64,000 nt of DNA from Posidonia oceanica (Eukaryota > Streptophyta > Magnoliopsida > Alismatales > Posidoniaceae). The notes under the pieces were generated by a model. That model saw nothing but the letters and a program-made list of their open reading frames with translations, was not told the DNA's origin and searched no databases. Below, one piece after another: positions 31,436 through 42,356 of the stretch. The DNA lies in contig JAZBRS010000035.1 in the NCBI GenBank assembly GCA_037176725.1, positions 43,906,001-43,970,000 of the forward strand, in the 5' to 3' direction. The translations under genes were made by a program, and so were the position numbers. The stretch's first letter is position 1. Each line of letters begins with the position of its first letter.

Positions 31436-34400
31436 TGTAGCGATCCCGATCGGAATCAGGCTCGCTATTTTCAGCGGCGATTGGATCCGAGGAAGAGGCT
31501 CAACTCGAAAACACTTGGAATCGAGGAGAAAAAGGAAAGATAAGACAAATCAGAGTCGCCACCATGTCTATTAACGGGAGACAAGGAAAACCGGGGGAAA
31601 TGCGTGAATTAACACGCAAAACCAAGCAAGAAATGCAAAGCAAAGCAATGCAAAGGAAAACAAATGCAAACAAATGCAAATGAGATGACTCTAGCCTAGG
31701 ACAAGGGCAGTACGGTCATTGCGGGCCAGAAGACAGGGCAAGGACTCCTGTTACGCGCGGGGAAGGTGTTAGGCACCCCCGACATGCCCGAGAATCGGTC
31801 TTTCTAGGCTTACGCTCGCATACGCAGGAAAATACAATATTGAATGCCTATGTGCCTATAAGTGCCTGAATGAATGCTCAAGGTGTGCTCTAAGTGAGAA
31901 GAAACAAAGCAAGGAAGTAAACGTGCTCTCTAAGTGCTCAGCTACGCTGTCTGTGTTCCGAACCAGGCAAAACCTAGCTCGTGAGAACTCTAGACAGTAA
32001 GCATCACAGCCCTATATGCAAATGCAGGCGAAAAAGTGAAGCAGCGAGAAAACCATGCAATGCAGTCGACATGCAAGGGAAAACGGCATAAAACACGCAA
32101 AACAAGGCGAGAAACAAGAAAGGCACACAAAACGATGCAAAAGAGCGAAACCGGCACGTAAAACAAGCGAGAAAGCCAGGCAGCACGCAAAACGAGACAA
32201 GGAAGCAAAGAGGCACGCAAAACGGTGCAAAAGCGAGAGCGGGCACGCGAAACAGTGCCAAAACAGCGAAGCGAAAAAAAAAAACCTCGGAAAAGCCATG
32301 CGAATGCAAGAATGCAGAAAAGATCAGAAGAGGCCAAAGGGGAGGCAAAACGACGTGTGTGTAAGAACAGACGTTGTTTAGGACCGCTCAGAGTAGGTGT
32401 GAAGACCTACAGAGGGGAAAATGAGCAAACGGAGGGATTACCACCTCTTAGCGACTGTTTCCCACTAAACCGTTCCTCGGTGTGTCTCGCATGCTGCCCA
32501 AAGCTCGCGATGCGATCGGATCGTGGAAAAGGGGGAAGAAAGTCACATTAAGTGGCAAATCCAAGGAAAACTCAACACAAAACACACAGGGGTACGCGAA
32601 ATGGGGATTGGAAGATACAAGCAGAAAGGGGAGGCCCTATTCTACATGCTCAAAGAGACAGAAAGCGAAAACAAGGAAAACTGTGCAAATGGTATGCGAA
32701 TGCAATGCAAGGGTTCAGGAGGACATACCTGGAAATCCGGGAGCCTGATCTGAAATCCGTCTGGTCCATGCTGAAGAGCGCTTCGCTGCGGTCGCCTGGG
32801 CAGCTTACTTGAGAAGATCCAACGGCCGGATTAGAAGATATCGCAGCTTCAAGGCAGAAGAGCCAGAACAGGGGAGAAGAACAGATCTAGGTGTTTAGGA
32901 GGTCCTAGGGATGTGCAAAAGGTCCTCCCAAGTGAAAGGGAGCTAAAAGTGCTTAGTGTGTGCAAGAAGATGCTAGAATGCAAGACTAAATGAGTGCAGG
33001 ATGCATGCAAAAGCAAGAAAAAAACAAAGAGAAGAAACTGGGAAAAGCCAGGATTTCAGAAAGCATTTTGAAAAAGAAAGGGGCTAAAAATGTAAATTTT
33101 CCAGAAAACAGGGGTCCACAGGAAAGGATTTTGAAAACAGGAGAGGACAGAGGTCCATTTTGCAAAAAAAAACTGGGCTCAGAAAGTTGTTTTGAAAAGA
33201 GGGTATGCTTTAGAAGAGGTTTTGAAACCAAAAAGAAGTCAGAAAGTAATTTTAAGAAAACTAGGGTCTAAAATGCAAATTTTCCAGAAAACAGGGTTCT
33301 GGGGAGTCTGGGGATACTAGTGGAAGGTCTATATGCAATTTGGTAGGCATAGGAGCTAGAATGCAACCTAGGGGCAAAATGGTCTTTTCACATGATTTTT
33401 TAAAAGATGCAAGGACCTATGTGTGATTTTTAAATCATGCAGGGGTCAAATATGCAATTTTATATGGAAAACATGCTCTGAAAAATAAGGGACAGGACTA
33501 CAGTGCAATTTTTGGAAAGAACAGGGTCAAAAATGCAATACAATAAGCTAAAAATGCATGCAAGAGTTACTGTCCATTTAAAATGGACCTAAATGCAAAT
33601 ATGCAAAAGCAGAAGGTAAAAAATGCAATGCAGTATGCAAAATAAGAAATAACAGCTAAGTTCCTACAGTGCATGGACTTACATGCAAAAACAGAAACAT
33701 GTAGGGACCTAGAATGCAATGCAGTATGGTAAAATGCCAGCAAATAAATGAACTGATTCAAGACAGGACTTACATGCAAAAATCAAAAACAGAGGGGCTA
33801 AACTGCAAAATATTATAACAGCACAGCACAGTAACAGGACTAAAAGGCAAATAGTGAAAAGTAAGAACAAAAGTTGCAATTTAGCATGGTATTTAATTAA
33901 AAACTAGGCATATTAAATGAACAGAGGACTGAAGTGCAAAAATTGAAAAACTTAAGGCAGATATGCAATATTTGCAAAGAAACCATATACCAGAAAAATA
34001 ATTGAACAGTGGTTGGCCGGCGGTGGTTGGCACTGTAGCAGGATTCCACCGGAGCTCACCACCACCGGCACAGGGAGCTTGGGGAGGCGTGAGATGGCGG
34101 AGGCCACTGACGGCGACTGTGCGGAGCTTCGGAGACCGTCGGAGCGGCGTTCTGTTGGCCGGAGCATCAGGAGGAACAGCAGCCGGCGCCGGAGAAGAAG
34201 CATCATCCGGCGAGTCGAGGACGGCGCTGGAAGATTGGGAACTGGCTTCTAATGGGCGGAAAAGCAGCAGGGGGAAGAGAGAGAGCGGGGGAGGTAAGAA
34301 AGTACCTGTGTTCGCGTCTGGAGTGCGCTCCCGACCTCAGCAGGATCGGAGGTGGCCGGCGGTCGTCGTCTGGTAGCAGCGGAGACTTCCAGCGACTCGC

Positions 34401-37181
34401 GGAGGTTGGGATCCTCTCAGGGGGTGCTTCTGGTGCTTCCTGAGCGATCGGACGCGAGCTTCGAAGCTTGGAGAGGAATCTGGTGTTTTTGGATTCAGAG
34501 GATACTGCCGGAGGTGGGGGGAGGTTGTTGCTGCTCGTCCGGTGGAGTGGAACCCTCCGGGAGGAAGCTGGAGGTCTGGCGAGGGGTTCTGGGTGGTCGG
34601 AGAGGTCTTCTGGAGAGCGTGGAGGGGGATTGAGGATTGGGTCGATTTCTGGTCCGAAGTTGGGATAGGTGTTTGTAGTGTTGTTTGCAGTCGGTGGGGG
34701 ATGGCTGGGCTTGAGGCCTGGTGCTCTGGAAAGGTGGGATGCAGGTGAATCTCTGGGTGGAGTTTGGAAGGAAGTAGTGAGTTGTGGTGGAGGGAATTGT
34801 GAATGGAGTTAGTTTTGGGTTTTAGTTGGGATTGCAGGTGGTCTGAGGGTGTTTTGTGTGGTGGAATGGCTGTAGAAAGGTGAAGGAAGATGGCCGGTTG
34901 TTGGGTGAGATTGGGGGGACAACTGGGAGAAGGATGGGGGCTTGAAGTGGGTTTGTTTTGCTGGAAAGGAAGGGGAATGGTTTGCTGAATTCAGAGGAAG
35001 AAATTGGAGGAGGTTCTGATGTGGAGACTGGGCTCAGACGAGGGCTTCTCTCCGGGATGTCAAGGACTCCCTTCTGCTCTCTCTTCTCTCCGGAATTGGA
35101 AGGTGAAGAGGAGAAGGAGGAGGGTCGCACAGGATGGGGAAGGGGCCGGAATTCTCCTTGGATGTTGCTCTCTCACTCTCTGGTTCGCTCTTGCACAGGC
35201 TCTGGCTCTCTGGCTTACTCACACTGGCACTGGCGACTGAAGGTCTACTGGTGGGATGAACGGGAAGCTTATATGGGGAGAGACCGGCTGCTGGCGTGCT
35301 GCTGAATTTCAAACTTCATCGGCGGCCACTGCAGCAGACAGGAGACGGCGAGGCGACCAGCATTCAATGCCTCCCGGAAAAGGTGCTGAGAGATGAGAGA
35401 GCGGCGGGCTGCTGTTGCATGATCTGATGGAGAGGGAGAGCTTGAAATTCAAATGAGGGAGGGAGATCTGTAGCAGCGAGCTCGTGGGAAGAAAATCCAG
35501 TGGAAACACTGAGGAAGGAGGAAGAAGAAGGAGGAGAAGGAAGGCGTGGGCTGGACTGTGTTGTGGGCTGAAAAAAGAAAAAAAGAAAAAAAGAAGAAAC
35601 GGGCCGGATTGAGCCCAGTAAAGAAAAGAAAGAATGGAAAAGAAAAGTAAGAAAGAAAGAGAGGGTAGAATGGGGAAATAAAATAGGTAAAAATAAACTA
35701 AAAATAAATAAAAATATTAGAAGAGTTTTGCTGTAGATTAGGATTTTAATTAAGATTTTTAATGGTCATTTTGAGTTGATTAATGTGTTTTGGGCTTGAT
35801 TAGGGTTTTAGGGTTTTGGTTTTGCTTTTAATTAGTTATCTCTTGATTAAATGTTTGTTAAACCCTTTTTAAAATTATTTTAAAATTATGTTTCCTTTGT
35901 GGGACGCTTAGGATATTGATTAGGATTTTTTAGGATTTAATTTCGTATTAATCAGGGTTGGTTTTAGATTTTTAAGTTGTAGTCTTCTTAGGGTTTTTCC
36001 TTCTTAAGTCTTTTAAGTTATGTTTTGATTTTTATTTGTTGATTTTTCTTGAAGTTTTTAGTTGGATTTTTCTGGTTTGATAAGATGTTTTTAAGTCTTT
36101 CAGATGTGTTTTTATTTACTTTTTTAATTAAGTTTTTAACTTGTTTTTCTTATGTTTATTAGGTTAAGTCTTTTGCCTTTTTTTAATTACTTGTTTTAGT
36201 GTTTGATTTTTAATTCTTCTCTTTAGGGTTTTTTTTTAATTCTTTTAGTGGGGTTTTTACTTTTGTTGAGTTTAGATCTCATTTTAGTTTTTTCCTAGAT
36301 TTTTCAGTGTTTTCTTTTGATTTGTTTTGCATTTTTTAGTTTGCATGTTTGGTTTTCCTTTTAGCTTGCTTTAGTTAAGTTTAAGTTTTTAATTGCTTGT
36401 TTAATGTTTTTTTAATTGTTTTTCTTAGGGTTCTGATTTGCTTCTTTTGTGTTTTGAGATTTTACAGATTTTTATGGGTTTTTGTGGATTTTTGCAAAAG
36501 GGAGAAAAGGAAAAGAGAAGGAGGAAAGAAATGGAAAAAAGAGGGAGATAAGAGGAAAAGAGATAGGTTGGAGGAAAACGATTTTTCAAAATTCAGAAAA
36601 AGTGTTAAAAATAAAGTAAAAATAGGGATAAGATAGAGGAAGGATAGAAGCACAGAGGGGGCCCACAGCCAGACCAGAAAAAGGATGAGAAGGGGATGAA
36701 AAGAGAGATGATAATCAGGAGAGAGAGAAGAGAGAGAAAATGATAATCCTGGAGAGAGAAAAGGATAATTTGGGTGAAAGAGGGTCTTAATGGTCTTGGA
36801 ATGGGGTGAGAATTGGTGAGTGGGTAGTCTAGAGTTTGAAGTCTTGGGTCTAAGGTTTTGGTTTGGTTCCAAGAAGGTTTTGGAGGGGTTTCAAGGTGTA
36901 GAAAAAGGGTAGTTTCACCTAAGTTTTCTAGGGTTTTCAAGGATGGGTTGGGTTTGGAAATTCCTAGGCTTTTGGGTAGGCTTGTTGGGTGGATAGTGGT
37001 GGATTTTCCTATGGTTTTTGGTTAGGTTTTGAGGTTGGGAAGAGGGGTAAAGGCTTAGGTCAAAACAGGCTGATTTTGAAGGGTAGAGAGGAGGATTAGG
37101 GTTAGGGTTTGAGTGGGGTTTGATCCAGCAATCACCAAGAGGGCTCCAAGGGTCCAAGCCTGCCAAGATGGGGTGTCAACA
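31436..37181 (-). mobile_element. S2: complete solo LTR (5746 bp) inside B gag
   Basis: The plus view starts TGTAGCGATCCCGATCGG and ends GGGGTGTCAACA, bracketed by CCCGG. The order is the mirror of S1: PBS-like AGAGTCGCCA (31552-31561), hairpin block (31759-31779), a short array (32090-32280), and GCAATTTT-type motifs (33270-33960). The GC-rich section (34010-35400), a purine tract (35480-35680), a T-rich stretch (35690-36470) and a second purine tract (36490-36790) follow. The end side lacks about 50 bp present in the B and C LTRs. No PBS or PPT adjoins, so it is a solo LTR. No gene is supported. Confidence 0.93.
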
Positions 37182-37186
37182 CCCGG

Positions 37187-39145
37187 TGGCCCGATGGAAG
37201 CTGCAGAACTGATCCGTATCATGCCACCACGGAGAGGGGTTTGGTGACAGACGGACAGTCAGGAGTCTCAGGAGCGACTCAACTTGAGGGAAGATGACGC
37301 TCAGTGGTTCAGGCAGAGGGGTGTAATCACACTCAGCCCGACGAGGTCTTCTTTACCCTGGTAGGAGTCCTTATCGAGCGAGTGCGACGTGATGCACGGG
37401 CTCGACGGTGGTAGTGTGTGCAGTGGGTGCATAATTAGGTGCGTGCATTAGCGAAAAAGGGTTCGACTGACTCTCTACATAGGTAGGCTCTTTGAGAGGA
37501 TCAGCGTATGCTTCGGTGTGCTGCTCGGAGTAACCGGGAGCGGAGATGTTGTTGTTGTTTCTGCTACGGTGATTGCTAGAGGTGTTGGCCTGCCTAGCCA
37601 ATGCAGAAAGTGTGGGGAAATGCCCACTTCATAGTGAGCTTTCCACCCGGGTGCCAACCCTAACCAGCGATGCAAAGCTAGTGTTGTGCTGAATGCAAAG
37701 CAGAGTCCCAGTTGCTGGTAGCGCCCCTTTGATGATCATCTCGATAGAATTCTTCTCGGAGGGTCTATCTTTGACCTAGGCAGCTAAGGAGCGCCAGCGA
37801 CCGACATACTCCCCGAATGGCTCTTGGGGCCTCTACCGGATGGCGACGAGATCCTCGCTCTTAGGGATCAAGTCGAGGTTGAATGCATACTGCTCAAGGA
37901 AGGCCTGAGAAAGATTAGTCCAAGTTTGAACTGCAGCCATGTTAAGGGAAGTGAACCACTTGAGCGTAGGGCCGATCAAACTCTTCTGAAACAGGTGGAT
38001 AAGGAGCCTTTCATCAGCCTGAAGCTGAGCAAGGTCCCCACAATATGCCTTTAGATGCGAAATGGGACAGCCTCTACCATTGTATTTATCGAAGACGGGG
38101 ATGCGGAACTTCGAAGGGAGTGCGGCCTCGAGAAAGAGATAGAGGTCGTGAAACTAGTAAGACTGGTGGTCCTTGCCCTACACTAGACGTAGTGCTTTCT
38201 CCATAACGTCCATCCTGTCTTTGATGGGGTCTGGATTGGCCGCCACAAGAGGTGAGGTAGCAGGGGCAGGGACCACATATGCCGTCTGGGTCGCATCGAG
38301 GTGCTCCTCTGGATCCATCATCGCGTCGCTTGGTGGCGCGACGCGATGGCCAGCGTATCCGTGCGGTGGTGCTGTGTAGGCAGCAAAGCATGCTGGGGTC
38401 TGAACCTGATGCAAGGGGGTGGATAAATAATATGCTGTGTAGTGGGAGGTGCAGAGTGCTGGAGCAACAATTGCTACGCAGGCGCGGTGCCAGGCAGCGA
38501 GCCAGTGGAATAATATGCTCCAACCAACCCGAAAGACTGATCACCAGGTGGCAGAGGTGCATGCAGTGCATAGTGTTGTGCAGAAGTAGGAGGCAGATGT
38601 CGTGCCCCCATCACCGGAGCAGTGTGTAGCTGGCGCGATGGTCTGGGTAGGAGTGCAGTGTGTGCAAAAGCAGGCCATAGAGGAACCTCAAGGGCAGCAG
38701 GAATGCAAGAGGGGCGAACCGATAGAGCCATACCCTGTAGTGTCTGGGCAATCTCCATCAGGTGCTGATATCACACTTCAGGGGACCTGTGAGTGGGAAT
38801 GCTGAGTTGCAAGACTGGTCGGGGGGCAGACTCAAGAGGTCGGGAACCTATGGCAAAGGTCGCCACAGCAGAAGGGATGTCGAGAGCAACATAGCCCGGG
38901 GACGGAGGGGTGAGAGGCGCCTCCGGAGCGCGTAGGGCGGTCATCAAGATAGACTCGACGATCAGATCTGGAGGGGCGCAGGTCTACCAATGCCCCTCAG
39001 CAAACTGAGGTGCCCCAGACACCTGAGGGTGGAATCCTAGTGTCACAAAGGGCACAGAGCGAGTGGAAGCGAAAGCCGGAAGGACCCAAGTGGTAAACCC
39101 CTCTGAGCCAATAGAAAAGCGGAGCTCACCGGCAGACTGGGCCAT
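37187..39145 (-). pseudogene. gag: N-terminal and central part of element B gag
   Basis: It starts at ATG 39145 on the minus strand with codon 3 CAG (TAG in C and D). It aligns with the Gag of C and D: Pro-rich N-terminus, the core with YNGRGCPISHLKAYCGD (near 38080) and KWFTSLN, an Asn-rich linker, and the approach to the knuckle, where S2 cuts in at 37186. Frame changes occur between about 38474 and 38414 and again before 37600. TAG codons interrupt it, including one at 37776-37778 where both C and D have CAG. It is a dead gag copy; in a live element it would make the particle protein. Confidence 0.8.
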
Positions 39146-40336
39146 CCCTGACTGAGTCTGTGTGAGGGAAGGCTGCGACGAGAAAGTAAAGACGCGAGAC
39201 CTAAATGGGAGCTACTGCCGAAAGCGACGAATAGCTTAGAGACAAAGGAAGGACGCTCAAGGTCCTGGCAGTGGATCCTGCACCTACCTATAAAAACAGC
39301 AAAGACGTCAGAGGTCGAATGCAATAAAGCGTTATTAGGGGTGGCATGAATGGCACACATGTAGTTGAATGGCTTAATATGCACTCTCTCACCATGCATG
39401 TCCTGAGCAGATGGCCTGCCTGAACACACTCATGGGTAATGGGTTTATGACAGACTCTAGGTCAGAAAAAAGTGGGTCCCCGTCTGAATCCTGGCCCAAA
39501 GCTCAGGCAGTAACGGGGTGGTTCGTTGGTGGCCTCGACCCTGCCGAAGCATGGGTGGTACCCTCCACTAGCACCGACACGACCCCTGATAAGCGGGAAC
39601 AAACCGACTGACTTGCGCCATGCCAAAGCATTGGGGCGAGGGGCCGGGACTATCCTTCGCAGACTGTGGGTGGACTTAGAAGAGAGGATGCATGCTTTCT
39701 AGAATGATCAATCATGCGAATATGCTTTAAAGTCTTTTACTTGCGTTTTGTTTAACCACAGGGGGGAAAATTGCAAGTTATTGGCTCTAGTTGTGCTTAG
39801 ATGTTATTGCTTGGCTTTATTGTGGCTTTTAGATTAAGCAAAGGGGAGCAAGCATGTTTCTACTATCCTAGGCATAGCATAAGCATGAATGGGAGAGAAA
39901 CAAGAAGTCATGGCATGCAATCAATCACACAACAGGGCAAAAGGCATGTGCATGGCATGTGCAAGTGTTTGTGGACATGATAGTGAAAAAAGAAACACTT
40001 AGCATGTCAAAAGGCATGTATACATGGCATGTGCATGTGTAGTGGCATAGCAAGTGTGTAAAACAAAGAATTCACCACCCAAAAAGCATGCATAGTGCGC
40101 CAAGCAAGTTTGTAGACATGTAATGCGAGGAAGTAAAGTAATAACAAGCCAGCAGATAAATAAGTAAAGACAGGTAAGCAGTAGAGCATGCAAAGACAAG
40201 GCAAAGAATAAAGCATGTAAACAGGTAAGCAAACAGACAAGGGAGAGCAAACAGTAAAGCATGTAAAGGCAAGGCAGACAAAGAAATGCAAAATCAAAGT
40301 GGCGAGAAAGCCAAAACGAAAGCCGAAGTGCAAGTC
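39146..40336 (-). other. Element B 5' leader
   Basis: It contains the conserved leader block at about 39425-39690 (plus view CCGACACGACCCCTGATAAG), shared with D and C. It then contains an A-rich stretch of GCATGT/AAGGCAAGCAAAC-like words (39700-40330), the mirror of the T-rich part of the D leader. No gene is supported. Confidence 0.65.
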
Positions 40337-40354
40337 TCCCCAGCAGAGTCGCCA
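40337..40354 (-). other. Second, inner copy of the element B primer-binding site
   Basis: This is an exact second copy of the 18-base PBS (plus view TCCCCAGCAGAGTCGCCA), 145 bp further into the leader, within a short direct duplication that includes GAAAGCC upstream. A decayed version (14 of 18 bases) sits at 63908-63925 in element C. Confidence 0.85.
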
Positions 40355-40481
40355 CTATGCGACTCGCTGGGAACCGACACAGGCAGGCAAGCAACCAGAC
40401 AAGGCATGCACAAGCAAAAAGGCAAACAAAGATGCAAAATGCAAGCAAGCGAAAGCCAAAAGCGAAAGCCAGAGTCTAGTA

Positions 40482-40499
40482 TCCCCAGCAGAGTCGCCA
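40482..40499 (-). other. Primer-binding site of element B (tRNA-Arg)
   Basis: On the minus strand TGGCGACTCTGCTGGGGA begins one base after the LTR end ACTACA. It is complementary to the 3' end of a plant tRNA-Arg, from family knowledge of Tat/Ogre elements. Confidence 0.9.
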
Positions 40500-40500
40500 C

Positions 40501-42356
40501 TGTAGTAATCCCAGTGTTCGAATCGTCCATGCACGATGCCAAAGCTCGCGTGCATCGATCAAAACTAGGTTCATTATAAGCAGGTGTATTCGAGAAGGAA
40601 GACTTGACTCGAAAACACCAAAAAAAGGGAAATAAGAAATGATAAGACAAATCAGAGTCGCCACCGTGTCTATTAAGTCAGGAGACAAGGAAAACTAGGG
40701 AAAATGCATGAATAAACACGCAAAACCATGCAAAAAGATGCAATGCAATGCAAAGCTATGAAATGATATACAATGAGATGCAATGATGTGACTTGTGCCT
40801 AGGATGAGGGTAATATGGTCATTACGGGCCATGAGAAAGGGCAAGGACTCCTGTTACGTACGGGGAAGGTGTTAGGCACCACTGACACACCCGAGAATCG
40901 ATCTTTCTAGGCTTACACTCGCATACGCAGGATGATGCATGATTTGAATGCCTAAGTGCCATGAATGCTCAATTACATGCTCAAATGTGTGCTCTAAGTG
41001 ATAAGATGGATGTTGGGAATTAAACATGCAGTCTATGTGCTCAGTAGCACTGTAAGTGTTCCGAACAGGGCGGGCCCTGGTTTTTGAGAACCCCAGACAG
41101 TAAGCATCACTGCCCTAATGCAAATGCAGACGATAAAACAAAACAGCGGAGCAAACCATGCAATGCAAAGCGACATGTAGGGTAAAGCGAAGGCTGGTGC
41201 GCAAAACAATGAAATACAAGCGAAAACGGATGCGGGCATGCAAAACGATGCAAATGCGAGCGAAAACGGATGTGGGCATGCAAAGCGATGCAAATGTGAG
41301 CGATGGGCGAAAGACAACAAAGCAGGCACGCAAAACGATGCAAATGCAAGCAGAAACGGATGCGGGCAGTTGGATCGTGAAAATCCAACGGTCCGATCAA
41401 AAGTTATTCAGGAATCAAGTCAGAAGGTTCAAGGGCCAGCAAAAGCAGGGGTCTAAGTGCAAATAGCCTCTAAGTGTGTGTAATGCAAGGTGTATGCATG
41501 CAAGAGTGCTGAGAATGCTTGAATGGATGCAAAGGTGTAATGCTCAATGACATGGGAGTGCAAATGCATGCAGAAATGTAATGCAAGGACCTATGTGCAA
41601 TTTGGGAAAACTACAGGGGCCTACATGCAAAATGTCCCTAAGTGTGTGCAATGCAAGGCGTATGCATGCAAGTGTGCTGAGAATGCTTGAATGGATGCAA
41701 AGGTGTAATGCTCAATGACATGGGAGTGCAAATGCATGCAGAAATGCAATGTAGGGACCTATGTGCAATTTAGGAAAACTACAGGGGCATACATGCAAAA
41801 TGTCCCTAAGTGTGTGCAAAACAGGTCTAATGCATGCAAAAATGATGATGCAACAATGCATGGGCATAATGCAAGGCTAATTAGGAGTTATGCATGCTAA
41901 AATGCAAGAAAAGGAGCTAAATGCAGTTTTAAAAACTTGCAGGACCTAAATGCAATGCAAAGAAAGCATGCAAACTTGCAAAAGTTGATTATAGGGATTG
42001 ACATGCAATTCAAGAAAATAGTCGGACTTTCAAACAATGCAATATGCTATAAAAACACAACTTAAATGATGCATGTATGCAAAAAGGACTGATATGCAAT
42101 TATAACATTTTTATGGGTTTTTATGCAATGCATTATGGTTTTATAAAATGCTTTAAATGAAATCTGTAACTAAGCAGGATTGATGTGCAAATAAAAAGAA
42201 ATGTAGGGGAAAAAATGCAATGCAATAAGGTAAAATATGGCATTTAAATGTTGTGAATGCATGCTCAGGACTAAAATGCAATAAAGATAAAACACAAGAT
42301 AAGAAATGCAATGTAATATGGCAAATATGCAATTTAAATGAATCTGAGAAACAAGC
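40501..42356 (-). repeat. Element B 5' LTR, end-side part, broken by element C
   Basis: It is homologous to 17013-19010. It carries the PBS-like block (40654-40663), the hairpin block (40862-40882, slightly altered), a short array (41190-41370), and a 168-bp segment duplicated in tandem (41471-41638 and 41639-41806) that is single in the 3' LTR. It stops at 42356, where the 3' LTR of C begins. The remainder of this LTR lies beyond C. Confidence 0.88.
42352..42356. other. Left target-site copy of element C (CAAGC)
   Basis: The B 3' LTR reads uninterrupted GAGAAACAAGCAGAGG at this point (near 19003-19018), whereas here TGTAGTAATCC follows CAAGC. The partner copy is outside the window. Confidence 0.6.

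Larger units (their letters stand above)
17013..42356 (-). mobile_element. Element B: minus-strand, non-autonomous Tat-type element with three nested insertions
   Basis: Reading on the minus strand: 5' LTR (begins off-window, ends at 40501), PBS 40482-40499, leader, gag (39145 downward, interrupted by S2), tandem repeats, polypurine tract 27026, and 3' LTR 27025-17013 interrupted by S1. No protease, RT, RNase H or integrase coding is present between gag and the 3' repeats, so B lacks the enzymes and would need them in trans. It sits in D gag, and its own 5' LTR is broken at 42357 by element C. Confidence 0.85.

Noticed and set aside
34002..35312. Overlapping ORFs in the GC-rich part of S2 as a possible gene
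   Set aside because: No recognisable domain, frames not conserved in the matching part of C (45190-46540) or S1, and the sequence is LTR.
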